Positions 34,889-43,042 of a stretch of DNA of 49,775 nucleotides are shown one piece after another (position 1 is the first letter of the stretch; every line of letters begins with the position of its first letter). The translations under genes were made by a program, and so were the position numbers. The stretch spans positions 1 to 49,775 of the forward strand of contig CAMDQO010000020.1 in assembly GCA_945906105.1 (NCBI GenBank), written 5' to 3'. The stretch comes from Novosphingobium sp. Chol11 (GTDB lineage: Bacteria > Pseudomonadota > Alphaproteobacteria > Sphingomonadales > Sphingomonadaceae). Under the pieces are notes generated by a model. The model had not been told where the DNA came from. It was given only the letters and a program-made list of their open reading frames with translations, and ran no database searches.

Positions 34889-35710
34889 ATGAGCAACACC
34901 ACGAACACCACCGGCCCTCAGCGCGACAAGCTGGTCAGCGTATGGAACGACCAGATCAAGATGCGGGTGCGGATTGCCGGCAATGGCCCGCCGCTGGTCT
35001 ATTTTCACCCCGCAGCGGGGCTCTACTGGGATGCGTTCGTCGACGGGCTGGCGCGGGACTACACTGTCTATGCGCCCGAACTGCCGGGAACCACGCCGGG
35101 CGATGCCTATGCGATCTACAAGGTCGACGAATATTCCGACCTGATCCTCATCTACGAGGAAGTCTTGCGCAAGCTGGGGCTCAAGGGTGCGGTTGCTGTC
35201 GGCCAGTCGATGGGCGGAATGATTGCCTGCGATCTAGCGGCGGCCTACCCAGACCTGTTCAGCAAGCTCGTGTGCTTGGCACCCTCGGGCCTGTGGCGCG
35301 ACGATGCCCCGCCGGCGGTGGCTGAGCTCTATTCATCCGCGCCTGAAAAGATCCCCAGCTTCGTCTTCCACGATCCCTCGCTGCCAGGCGCGCAGGCGAT
35401 GTTTGCGCTGCCTGAGAATCCGGCGGAGATTCCCAAGGCTATCGCGCAGAATGTCTGGACGCTGGGTTGCGCGGGCAAGTGGATGTGGCCTTTCCCCGAG
35501 CACGGCCTGCGCGGCCGGCTCTACCGGATCACCGCGCCGACTCTGGTCCTGTGGGGCAAGCAGGACCGGCTGATGCCGGCAGCGCTCGCGGGCGAATTCG
35601 AGGCGGGCATCGGCAATTGCCAAGTCAAACTCTTCGATGACTGCGGACACGTGCTGCAGATCGAGAAGCTCGACCAGGCGCTGGCCGACGTGCGCGGCTT
35701 CTTGGGCTGA
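34889..35710 (+). CDS. Alpha/beta hydrolase
   Basis: A 273-residue alpha/beta hydrolase with nucleophile elbow GQSMGG, acid in WGKQDRL and histidine in CGHVLQIEK. A typical single-domain enzyme, more distant from ring-fission hydrolases than the xylF gene nearby. It may hydrolyse an ester or lactone formed by one of the Baeyer-Villiger or luciferase-type oxygenases, or a second meta-cleavage product. It is in the same plus-strand operon, 7 bp before the flavin reductase. Confidence 0.88.
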   Translation: MSNTTNTTGPQRDKLVSVWNDQIKMRVRIAGNGPPLVYFHPAAGLYWDAFVDGLARDYTVYAPELPGTTPGDAYAIYKVDEYSDLILIYEEVLRKLGLKGAVAVGQSMGGMIACDLAAAYPDLFSKLVCLAPSGLWRDDAPPAVAELYSSAPEKIPSFVFHDPSLPGAQAMFALPENPAEIPKAIAQNVWTLGCAGKWMWPFPEHGLRGRLYRITAPTLVLWGKQDRLMPAALAGEFEAGIGNCQVKLFDDCGHVLQIEKLDQALADVRGFLG

Positions 35711-35717
35711 TCGCCGC

Positions 35718-36737
35718 ATGGACGCCGGGCAGGCCAGTTTCGATTCCGGCGCTTTCCGGCGGACGATGGGAATGTTCACCACCGGCGTGACGATCATCAC
35801 CGCGCGCGCCCGAGACGGCGAGCGGATCGGGGTTACGGCGAACAGTTTTAGCTCGGTCTCGCTCGATCCGCCGCTGGTGTTGTGGAGCCTGGCCAAGAGC
35901 GCTCGCAGCCTCGATGTGTTCACCGGCGCAGACCATTTCGCGATCCATATCCTGTCTGCCGGTCAGGAAGATCTGTCGAACCGGTTTGCCTCGCGCGGGG
36001 AAGACAAATTTGCCGGGCTCGCGGTGGACGATGGGCTCGGCGGCACGCCGCTGTTGGCGGATTGCAGCGCGCGTATGCAATGCCGCACGGTGCATCGCTA
36101 TGAAGGCGGGGATCACATCATTTTTGTCGGCGAGGTCGTCGATCTGGTCAGCAGCGATGACACGCCTCTGGTCTTCCAAGCCGGCAAATATGCCCTCGCT
36201 GCGCGCAAGTCTAGCGGGGAGCCGCTGGTCGCATCCGCGCTCGTGGGCAGCGATTTCAACGAGGATTTCCTCGGCTACCTGCTGTGGCGCGCCCGCTTCC
36301 AGTTCGCGGCCCAACTGAAGAAGGATGCGGCCATCCGCGCCTTCACCGACAATGCATTCCTCTTGCTAGTGACCCTCGCGCACAACAATTGGCGCAGCGC
36401 AGACAGTCTGGCGCTGACGATGTTCATCGACGAAGATGTTGCCGACACCACCAGGGCGCTCGCCGAACTTGAGGTCATGGGATTGCTTGAGCGCCGGACA
36501 GCCGAAAACGGCGAAGCACTGGTCGGGCTGAATGATGTCGGGATGGAACGCGCGCTGGCGGCACTGGCTGCGGCAAAGGCGACCGAAGCCGCGTTCATCG
36601 ACAAGCTGGGCCTGTGGGACAGCACCGCGCTGAAAAATCTGCTGCGTGGCTTTATCGACGCTACCGATCCGGGGGTGCCTCATCCTTGGGTGCGACTGGA
36701 AGGGGAAGCCAGCGGCGTCGCTCAGGCGCTGGATTGA
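35718..36737 (+). CDS. Flavin reductase with C-terminal winged-helix-like domain
   Basis: A 339-residue protein. Residues 1 to about 165 form a flavin-reductase split barrel (FRRTMGMFTTGV, TANSFSSVSLDPP, HFAIHIL). The rest, with a helical stretch and a repeated basic/hydrophobic segment (ALAELEVMGLLERR), looks like a MarR-type winged helix. The same two-part layout occurs in the C1 reductase of Acinetobacter 4-hydroxyphenylacetate hydroxylase, where the C-terminal domain senses the phenol substrate. It probably supplies reduced flavin to the HsaA-like oxygenase and possibly the luciferase-like enzymes. The ATG at 35718 lacks a good binding site and may rely on coupling. Confidence 0.85.
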   Translation: MDAGQASFDSGAFRRTMGMFTTGVTIITARARDGERIGVTANSFSSVSLDPPLVLWSLAKSARSLDVFTGADHFAIHILSAGQEDLSNRFASRGEDKFAGLAVDDGLGGTPLLADCSARMQCRTVHRYEGGDHIIFVGEVVDLVSSDDTPLVFQAGKYALAARKSSGEPLVASALVGSDFNEDFLGYLLWRARFQFAAQLKKDAAIRAFTDNAFLLLVTLAHNNWRSADSLALTMFIDEDVADTTRALAELEVMGLLERRTAENGEALVGLNDVGMERALAALAAAKATEAAFIDKLGLWDSTALKNLLRGFIDATDPGVPHPWVRLEGEASGVAQALD

Positions 36738-36765
36738 ACAACACGACCTGTCAGGAAATCAGCCG

Positions 36766-37611
36766 ATGAACACCGCCACGCAGAACCCTGAGATTGGCCG
36801 CACCATTGCCACCGGCGACATCCAGACCAACTACCACGACATTGGCGAAGGCGCGCCGGTGCTGCTGCTCCATGGCTCCGGGCCAGGGGTGAGCGCATGG
36901 GCCAACTGGCGGCTGCTTTTGCAAGGCAAGCACGACGGTCTGCGGATGATCGCCCCCGATCTGGCAGGATTCGGCTATACCACGTCGCCAGAGGGCACCC
37001 AATTCACACGGCAGATGTGGCTCGACCAGATTATCGCGCTGCTCGATGCGCTGGGGCTCGAGCGGGTCCACGTCATCGGCAACAGCTTCGGCGGTTCGAT
37101 GGCACTGGCCCTGGCGATCGCCCGTCCCGAACGTGTCGAACGTATGGTCCTGATGGGCAGCGTCGGCGTGCCTTTCGAGCTTACCGAAGGCCTTGATGCA
37201 GTCTGGGGCTATCAGCCGTCGCTGGAAAACATGCGGGCTATCATGAAGGTTTTCGCTTTCGACCAATCACTGGTCGGTGATGCTCTGGTACAGATGCGCC
37301 ACGAGGCCAGCGTGCGGCCGGGGATCTCGGAAGCGTTTTCCAGCATGTTTCCCGCGCCGCGCCAGCGCTGGGTGGAGGCGATGGCCCATCCGGAGGCCGA
37401 CATTCGCAGCCTGACGCACCCCACTCTTTTGGTTCATGGACGCGATGACCGGGTCATTCCGCTGTCCACTTCGCTGACCCTGTTGGAGTGGATCGACAAC
37501 AGCCAGTTGCACGTTTTTGGACGCTGCGGCCATTGGACGCAGATTGAACATGCGGGGGAGTTTGCCCGTCAGGTATCCGGGTTCCTCGGCCAGACTGACG
37601 CTGAGAGGTGA
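36766..37611 (+). CDS. xylF: 2-hydroxymuconic semialdehyde hydrolase
   Basis: A 281-residue alpha/beta hydrolase very like XylF/DmpD: NPEIGR near the start, HGSGPGVSAWANWR, elbow GNSFGGSMALALA, VLMGSVGVPF, FPAPRQRWV, HGRDDRVIPL and GHWTQIEHA. It hydrolyses the ring-cleavage product of catechol or methylcatechols to 2-oxopent-4-enoate and an acid, so it acts after XylE. The ATG at 36766 follows CAGGA. Here it is separated by about 17 kb from xylTE and joins the flavin oxygenase operon. The following meta-pathway genes are not in this window. Confidence 0.95.
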   Translation: MNTATQNPEIGRTIATGDIQTNYHDIGEGAPVLLLHGSGPGVSAWANWRLLLQGKHDGLRMIAPDLAGFGYTTSPEGTQFTRQMWLDQIIALLDALGLERVHVIGNSFGGSMALALAIARPERVERMVLMGSVGVPFELTEGLDAVWGYQPSLENMRAIMKVFAFDQSLVGDALVQMRHEASVRPGISEAFSSMFPAPRQRWVEAMAHPEADIRSLTHPTLLVHGRDDRVIPLSTSLTLLEWIDNSQLHVFGRCGHWTQIEHAGEFARQVSGFLGQTDAER

Positions 37612-37703
37612 GATTTGCGTCCGGGCAATGATGATACTAGCATGCCACCATCCTGCATACGCGCGGCGGCTGGCCAGAGGCCTTGATCGGGGAGGGGGTA
37701 GAA

Positions 37704-38774
37704 ATGCAACATACAGCCTTCTTCAGTCTTGCCGGGCCGTTGGATGCGCTCCCAGCGCCGGGCCAGATGCGCGCCGCCAATTTCAATGGCTTTCATGATC
37801 TGATCTATCGCCTTGGAGGCGATTCGCGTCAGATACTGGGCAGGTTTGGCATAGATCCGCTAGCGATCGGTGATGCGGACTACCTTGTGGACTGCAAGGC
37901 GCTAGGAAGCGTCTTCGAATATTGCAGCAGCCGCTTTGATCGGTCGCTGTTCGGCCTTGATCTGGCGGACCTGCAAGGCCCGAATGTGTTTGGTCTGGTT
38001 GCGGCAATCTGCCGTGCGGCTCCCACGCTGGGCGAGGCGATCCGCTGCTTCGTCAAGTATCTGCCGGTGGTTCACTCGCCGGTATCCTATCTGGAGCTCG
38101 TCGAGGGCTCTGAAGTCTGCGAATTGCGCTTTGGCGGCAATGCGATGGTGCAGGATTTTGACGGCTGCCAGATCATGCATGAAGGCGGCCTGCTGATCGC
38201 CAAGCTCTTGAGGGAGGTCGGCGGCGCTGGGTTTCAACCGCTCTACGTCATTCTGGCAAACGTCACCCGGCAGAACGACATCGCCGAGATCGAGCGCCGG
38301 TTCGGCTGCCCGTTTCGCAAGGCCACCGGGGCGAATGCAATCGCCTTTGCCACGCGCCTGCTGGATCAGCCCGTTGCGGGCGCGAGCCGGCAGTTGTTCC
38401 AGTTGTTGGACGGCTATCTCGTGCGCGTGCACCACGCCGCGCGGCTTTCGCTGGTTGATCGGCTGGAGGACTGCATCCGGGCCTCGTTCCAGTCGGGCCA
38501 TTGTTCGGCTGATTGGTGCGCAAACAAACTTGGCATGTCGCCGCGCAGTTTGCGCATCCGGCTTTGTCAACTGAACCTGAAGTTCTCCGAAGTCGTCGAG
38601 CGGCAACGGATGAATGCCGCGAATACCTGTCTGGGCCGGCTCGACCTGTCGCTCGACGAGGTAGCCTATGCACTCGGCTATGCAGAGCAATCGAGTTTTG
38701 GGCGCGCCTTCAAGCGCTGGACCGGCATGACTCCGCAAGCCCACAGGGAAGTGTTGAAGCGGATGCAGGCTTGA
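37704..38774 (+). CDS. AraC family transcriptional regulator
   Basis: A 356-residue regulator. The N-terminal part resembles the arabinose-binding-type domain of the OruR/ArgR branch. The C-terminal 100 residues carry two helix-turn-helix motifs with the family signature DEVAYALGYAEQSSFGRAFKRW. The start at 37704 is preceded by a strong GGGGAGGGGG. AraC proteins usually activate a catabolic operon in response to a pathway compound. It is placed right after xylF and before the GntR gene; its targets may include either neighbour. Confidence 0.9.
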   Translation: MQHTAFFSLAGPLDALPAPGQMRAANFNGFHDLIYRLGGDSRQILGRFGIDPLAIGDADYLVDCKALGSVFEYCSSRFDRSLFGLDLADLQGPNVFGLVAAICRAAPTLGEAIRCFVKYLPVVHSPVSYLELVEGSEVCELRFGGNAMVQDFDGCQIMHEGGLLIAKLLREVGGAGFQPLYVILANVTRQNDIAEIERRFGCPFRKATGANAIAFATRLLDQPVAGASRQLFQLLDGYLVRVHHAARLSLVDRLEDCIRASFQSGHCSADWCANKLGMSPRSLRIRLCQLNLKFSEVVERQRMNAANTCLGRLDLSLDEVAYALGYAEQSSFGRAFKRWTGMTPQAHREVLKRMQA

Positions 38775-38864
38775 ATTTCTTGTCACGACCGGGGAATGAG
38801 GGGGCTATGGGGCAATTTGCGCGGAAACGCACCTGCCTGACAATCACGCAAAGGCTGGAACAAG

Positions 38865-39545
38865 ATGTTGAATAACAAGCTTAAAACGCGTGGCCTCTCC
38901 GGCAAATCGGGCGCAATCTGCAGCGAGATCGAAGGCCGGCTTGTCAGGGGAACTTACAAATTCGGCGACGAGATTCTCGCCAATGACCTGGTCAACGAAT
39001 TTGGTGCTAGCCGCGCGCCTGTTATGGCAGCGCTGAATTACCTGCGCGCGGAGGGATACCTCGTCATCACCCCGCAAGTCGGCTGCCGGGTGATCGCGCC
39101 GACTTTGGAAGAGATCGATGACTTTTTCTTCATCGCCGGCCATGTCGAAGGCGCAATTGCGGCGCTCGCGGCTGATCGCCATTCGCCGCATGAACTGGAG
39201 TTCCTGCGGCTTACCCAGCAGCGGATAGCACAGGTCTCTCCGACGAAAGGGCAAATGGTCAGCACGACGTTCGTAGAACTGGTGGCTGATTTTCACCAGC
39301 AGCTGCACCAGATGTCGCATTCCAAATACGAGGCGGAACGCGCCTCGCGCTACTGGCGGATGTCGGAGTTCTTCCTTTTCAACGGCAATATGCAACAGAT
39401 CGGCGGCGGCGATGGCTTCGTGGTCGCCAATGCGCAGCGCGCGGCGATTGTCGAGGCCATCGCGCGGCGTGATGGCGCAGGCGCCTGCAAGCTTATGGAA
39501 GAGCATGTTCGCGGTAAACCGACACGGGCGGGGGTCATCGGTTAA
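38865..39545 (+). CDS. GntR family (FadR/FCD-type) regulator
   Basis: A 226-residue regulator with an N-terminal winged helix (LANDLVNEFGASRAPVMAAL) and a helical C-terminal effector domain of the FCD type, rich in the usual histidines (HQQLHQMSH). Such proteins bind short palindromes and respond to organic acids. It lies upstream of the SnoaL/nahE operon, about 25 bp from the next gene, and may be co-transcribed with it. Among the five regulators here it is one candidate for binding the recurring CTAG palindrome. Confidence 0.88.
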   Translation: MLNNKLKTRGLSGKSGAICSEIEGRLVRGTYKFGDEILANDLVNEFGASRAPVMAALNYLRAEGYLVITPQVGCRVIAPTLEEIDDFFFIAGHVEGAIAALAADRHSPHELEFLRLTQQRIAQVSPTKGQMVSTTFVELVADFHQQLHQMSHSKYEAERASRYWRMSEFFLFNGNMQQIGGGDGFVVANAQRAAIVEAIARRDGAGACKLMEEHVRGKPTRAGVIG

Positions 39546-39570
39546 ACACCACCTGAATGGAGCAAGACCA

Positions 39571-40038
39571 ATGGCTAATTTCGATCCGGCACAGGCGGTT
39601 GACGTGCTGATGATCAACCAGATGATCAATTCCTGGGCAAAGGAACTTGATGACAACAACGGCCTCGGCACCGGGCCGATGGTGACACAGGACTGCGCCT
39701 ACAGTGTGCCCGGGAATTCCTATCAGGGGCGCGCAGAAGTGGTTAAGTATTACGAAGATCGCCTAGCCAGTTTGAAAGCATCGGCGGCGGGTGTACCGGT
39801 CCATCGCCATGTGATCTCAAACCTGTGCGTCTACTTCACGGCAGGCGACAGTGCGATCGTCAGTTTTGTAATGACCTACTATACGGCCCTCAGCAGCCTT
39901 TCCGGGGGCAGTCCGGTTGACCCGGCCCTGGTTGGGGATGGGGACATGATCGTCCGGCGTGAAGAGGACGGTCACTGGCGGATTGCGCGCCTCGATACCG
40001 AGGCCGTTCTGGTTCGCACCGGTGGCCAGGTTCGCTGA
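39571..40038 (+). CDS. SnoaL/NTF2-like protein
   Basis: A 155-residue protein of the NTF2-like cone fold: an N-terminal helix with MINQMINSWAKELDD, a central GRAEVVKYYEDRL, and a beta-rich end RREEDGHWRIARL. The fold is shared by SnoaL cyclases, ketosteroid isomerases, dehydratases and hydroxylase beta subunits, so a precise role cannot be given. GGAG lies 8 bases before the ATG. It lies between the GntR gene and nahE, with the CTAG palindrome after it, so it may belong to the GntR unit. Confidence 0.8.
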   Translation: MANFDPAQAVDVLMINQMINSWAKELDDNNGLGTGPMVTQDCAYSVPGNSYQGRAEVVKYYEDRLASLKASAAGVPVHRHVISNLCVYFTAGDSAIVSFVMTYYTALSSLSGGSPVDPALVGDGDMIVRREEDGHWRIARLDTEAVLVRTGGQVR

Positions 40039-40102
40039 TCTAGACGGCATAAGCTGGAATATTTCGCTAAGGTCGTCCGGGATTTCCATTGCCCTCGGGA
40101 AA

Positions 40103-40122
40103 CTAGCCTGCTAGGATATTAG
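40103..40122. promoter_or_regulatory. Double CTAG palindrome upstream of nahE
   Basis: CTAGCCTGCTAG (40103-40114) overlaps CTAGGATATTAG (40111-40122) by CTAG. The second fits the recurring 12-mer in full. The site lies 109 bp before the nahE start in the 193-bp spacer after the SnoaL gene, so the nahE-ligAB-nahD unit probably has its own promoter here. The doubled arrangement resembles that before xylT. Confidence 0.55.
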
Positions 40123-40231
40123 CTATGCGATTGGTGTTGCAGGGCGTATCTTCGTCGCCAGCTGATCGACAGTTCGTTCTCGGTGGCAGCCAGTGGGCAG
40201 CTCCGCAAATCTCGAAGTGGAAATTCCTGTA

Positions 40232-41245
40232 ATGGCGAAATCAAAGCCTCTGATTACGACAGAACGAGTGACTGGCGCCTGGGCCATCATGCCAACCCCG
40301 GCAAAGTCAAACGCAAGTGACTGGCGCGAGCAGGACACGGTTGATCTCGACGAAACCGCGCGCGTGGTCGAAGGCCTGATTGCTGCGGGAGTCGATGGCG
40401 TCCTGGCGCTGGGCACATTGGGCGAATGCGCCACATTGACCTGGGAAGAACAACACGCCTTCATGGCCGCTCTGATCGACAGCGCAGCGGGTCGAATTCC
40501 GGTCTTCGTCGGCACCACCTCGCTCAATACCCGAGAAACCGTCCGCCAGACGCGGATCGCATCCGACATGGGCGCTGACGGCACGATGCTCGGCGTGCCG
40601 ATGTGGTGCGCGCCTAGCGTACCAGTGGCAGTGCAGTTCTATCGTGATGTGGCCGAGGCCTGCCCCGACATGGGGATCTGCGTCTATGCCAACGCCGAAG
40701 CCTTCAAGTTCGATTTCCCCACTGCCTTCTGGGCTCAGGTGGCGTCGATCCCGCAGGTTGTTTCGAGTAAGTACAACAGCATGGACCGCCTGCTTCAAGA
40801 CATTGCCGCAACGCGCGGGCAGATCAAGTTCCTGCCCATCGACGCGGCATACTATGGCGCGGCGCGCATGGAGCCGGATTTCTGCAATGCTTTCTGGACA
40901 AACAACGCTGTCTGCGGGCCGGCGACAGTCATACAGTTCCGCGACACGATTGCTGCGGCCAAAGTCAGCGGCGACTGGAGCGCGGCCAAGACCATGGCCG
41001 GGGAGATCGGCCATGCGCTGGCGACTCTATTCCCCAATGGCAGTTTCAAGGAATTTTCGACGTACAACATCGGACTCGAGAAAGAACGGATGAATGCTGC
41101 CGGTTGGATGAACGCCGGGCCGGTGCGCCCTCCCTATCACATTGTCCCCGAGCCTTATCTGGAAGGTGCCCGCGAATCCGGTCGCCGTGCTGCCGCTTTG
41201 CACAAGAAGTATACCGCGCAGCTTGAGGCGGTAGCAGCAGAATAG
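40232..41245 (+). CDS. nahE: Trans-o-hydroxybenzylidenepyruvate hydratase-aldolase
   Basis: A 337-residue class I aldolase of the DapA fold, close to NahE/PhdJ: ITTERVTGAWAIMPTPA, NTVDLDE-type DTVDLDETARVVE, LGTLGECATLTWEE, MLGVPMW, YANAEAFKFDFP and NIGLEKERMNAAGWMNAGP. Lys180 (in VVSSKYNS) would form the Schiff base and Tyr152 the partner residue. NahE splits the hydroxybenzylidenepyruvate side chain to an aromatic aldehyde and pyruvate. The start is the ATG at 40232. It heads the operon nahE-ligA-ligB-nahD, which gives a full ring-cleavage sequence for a fused dihydroxylated ring. Confidence 0.94.
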   Translation: MAKSKPLITTERVTGAWAIMPTPAKSNASDWREQDTVDLDETARVVEGLIAAGVDGVLALGTLGECATLTWEEQHAFMAALIDSAAGRIPVFVGTTSLNTRETVRQTRIASDMGADGTMLGVPMWCAPSVPVAVQFYRDVAEACPDMGICVYANAEAFKFDFPTAFWAQVASIPQVVSSKYNSMDRLLQDIAATRGQIKFLPIDAAYYGAARMEPDFCNAFWTNNAVCGPATVIQFRDTIAAAKVSGDWSAAKTMAGEIGHALATLFPNGSFKEFSTYNIGLEKERMNAAGWMNAGPVRPPYHIVPEPYLEGARESGRRAAALHKKYTAQLEAVAAE

Positions 41246-41304
41246 GTCGGAGGTCTGTCAACGCCTTGAGGCAAAGCGCAAATCAATTGCTTTGGAGATA
41301 GTCT

Positions 41305-41568
41305 ATGTCGCATTTCACAACAGAACGCGCGCTCTGGGAAATTACCAGCGGACCAGGGTCAATGCAGGCTTACATGGCCGACCCCGACGGGTTTCTCGCT
41401 CGTTTTCCCCTGAGCGATGCCGAACACTCGATGATCAAGGGCAAGGACGTCCAGGGGCTCTCCGCGATGGGCAACAGCGACATGCTTGTGATGCTGTTCT
41501 GGGTGGCGGTCTCGGGCGGGTTCGCTTCGCTCGGAGAATATCTGGGGCGTATGAACGCGCCCGCCTGA
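41305..41568 (+). CDS. Type II extradiol dioxygenase small subunit (LigA-like)
   Basis: An 87-residue helical protein of the LigA family, the small subunit of LigAB-type ring-cleavage dioxygenases. It shows the family block FPLSDAEHSMIKGKDVQGL followed by a hydrophobic helix. The small subunit closes the active site over the iron in LigB. GGAG precedes the ATG. It lies 31 bp before the LigB-like gene and 59 bp after nahE, in the same direction, so it is clearly part of this unit. Confidence 0.93.
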   Translation: MSHFTTERALWEITSGPGSMQAYMADPDGFLARFPLSDAEHSMIKGKDVQGLSAMGNSDMLVMLFWVAVSGGFASLGEYLGRMNAPA

Positions 41569-41599
41569 TTCATTGATTCTGTATTGAGGAGTTTGCAAG

Positions 41600-42424
41600 A
41601 TGGCCAAGATTGTAGGCGGTTTCCTGCTTCCGCATGACCCGTTGGTGACTGCCAACCCCGAAGCGCCTTCAAAGGAGCAAGGCGACGCGGTTCGTGATGG
41701 TTTCAAGCATGTGGCCCGGCGATTGGAAGAGATCGAAGTGGATACGGTTATCGTCATTGGCGACGATCACTACACTGTCTTTGGACCTAGCTGCCTGCCG
41801 CGCTACCTGATCGTGGTGGGTGAGGCTGCCGGGCCGATAGAACCATGGGTGGGGCTACCGCAGGAGCCTTTCCGCATCAACCAGCCGTTAGCCTCGCACA
41901 TCATGCAGCATGGCTTCGACAATGGCGTGGACTGGGCCGTAGCGAAAAGCATCACGCTCGACCATTCAACCTCGCTGCCGATCCACTTGTGCTTCCAGGA
42001 CAAGCCCGGCATCAGCGCGATACCGGTACTGATCAATTCGGGGGTCGAGCCGCTGATTTCTAACCGCCGCTGTCACCGGCTTGGCCAGCAGATGCGCTCT
42101 GCCGTTCAAGCTTGGGAGGGCTCCGAACGAGTGGCTATCCTTGGCACTGGCGGGATCAGCCACTGGGTCGGCATGAAGGACATGGGCAGAGTCAATGTCG
42201 AATGGGACAAGATGATCATGGCCGCAGTCGAGCGAGGCGACGCCGAAGCGATCATCGCGCTGAGTGACGAGGAAATCATCCGCGAATCGGGCAACGGCGG
42301 GCTGGAAATCAAGAACTGGCTGGTCGCGCTCGGCTTCATTGATCAGTTCAAGGGCGAAGTGATCGAATACCAGGCGGTCAACGAATGGGTGACTGGCTGC
42401 GGCTTCATGGAAATCGCTGCATGA
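41600..42424 (+). CDS. Type II extradiol dioxygenase catalytic subunit (LigB-like)
   Basis: A 274-residue LigB-fold enzyme. The iron ligands are His12 (in LLPHDP), His57 (in GDDHY) and a glutamate near 262 (in NEWVTG), with further conserved histidines in LDHSTSLPIH and GTGGISHW. With LigA it cleaves a catechol-type ring next to the hydroxyls. The nahD and nahE neighbours suggest a bicyclic substrate such as a 1,2-dihydroxynaphthalene or dihydroxylated higher PAH, where a type I enzyme (NahC) is normal. Protocatechuate is the alternative but would not need nahD or nahE. Its stop overlaps the nahD start by ATGA. Confidence 0.93.
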   Translation: MAKIVGGFLLPHDPLVTANPEAPSKEQGDAVRDGFKHVARRLEEIEVDTVIVIGDDHYTVFGPSCLPRYLIVVGEAAGPIEPWVGLPQEPFRINQPLASHIMQHGFDNGVDWAVAKSITLDHSTSLPIHLCFQDKPGISAIPVLINSGVEPLISNRRCHRLGQQMRSAVQAWEGSERVAILGTGGISHWVGMKDMGRVNVEWDKMIMAAVERGDAEAIIALSDEEIIRESGNGGLEIKNWLVALGFIDQFKGEVIEYQAVNEWVTGCGFMEIAA

Positions 42425-43014
42425 GCCGGATAGACTTCTATTTCGATTTGTGGAGTCCTTACGCTTATCTCGCCTCGGACCGGCTCGCCGAAATGGCGGA
42501 AAGGCATGGCTGCACGGTCAACTATTGCCCGATCGACCTGATCCGAGCCAAGCTGTCGGCGGGCAACACTGGGCCGCCAAATCTGGCGATCCCGCCCAAA
42601 ATCCGCTACTTGATGACCGACCTCAAGCGCTGGTGCGCGCGATATGGCCTGCCCTTCGGTGGCGTACCGAAGAGCAAGGATACCAAGCGAATCAACATCG
42701 GCGCATTGCTGGCGCAGGACCGGGGCATGGCGCGTGACTATGTCCGTGCGGCCTATGAGGCTACCTGGGGGCAGGGCGGCGATCCGAACAGCGACGAACT
42801 GCTGACAACGCTGGCTGCGAAACTGGACTGGGATGCTGAGGAGTTTCTTGGTTACGTCGGTTCACCGGCCGCCGAAGTGCGATACGACACCATTTTCGAA
42901 GAAGCCGTGAAGCGCGGCGTATTCGGTGTTCCGATCATGCTCGTCGGCGATGAGATGTGGTGGGGGAACGACCGTCTCGATTTTCTCGAGCAGTTCCTCG
43001 AGGCGCAAGGGTAA
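42421..43014 (+). CDS. nahD: 2-hydroxychromene-2-carboxylate isomerase
   Basis: A 197-residue glutathione-dependent isomerase of the DsbA/kappa-GST fold. It matches NahD: IDFYFDLWSPYAYLASDRL at the start with the catalytic Ser11 region, RWCARYGLP, RINIGALLAQ, and FGVPIMLVGDEMWWGNDRL near the end. It converts 2-hydroxychromene-2-carboxylate to trans-o-hydroxybenzylidenepyruvate, the substrate of the NahE enzyme. The ATG at 42421 overlaps the ligB stop; the longer frame reads inside ligB. It ends 28 bp before the convergent acyl-CoA dehydrogenase gene. Confidence 0.95.
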   Translation: MSRIDFYFDLWSPYAYLASDRLAEMAERHGCTVNYCPIDLIRAKLSAGNTGPPNLAIPPKIRYLMTDLKRWCARYGLPFGGVPKSKDTKRINIGALLAQDRGMARDYVRAAYEATWGQGGDPNSDELLTTLAAKLDWDAEEFLGYVGSPAAEVRYDTIFEEAVKRGVFGVPIMLVGDEMWWGNDRLDFLEQFLEAQG

Positions 43015-43042
43015 TTTCGCGGAGAGTCGCGTCAGCCTGCCC

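Noticed and set aside
37637..37648. Further CTAG site before the AraC gene
   Set aside because: CTAGCATGCCAC has only the left half of the motif; not counted as a member of the set.
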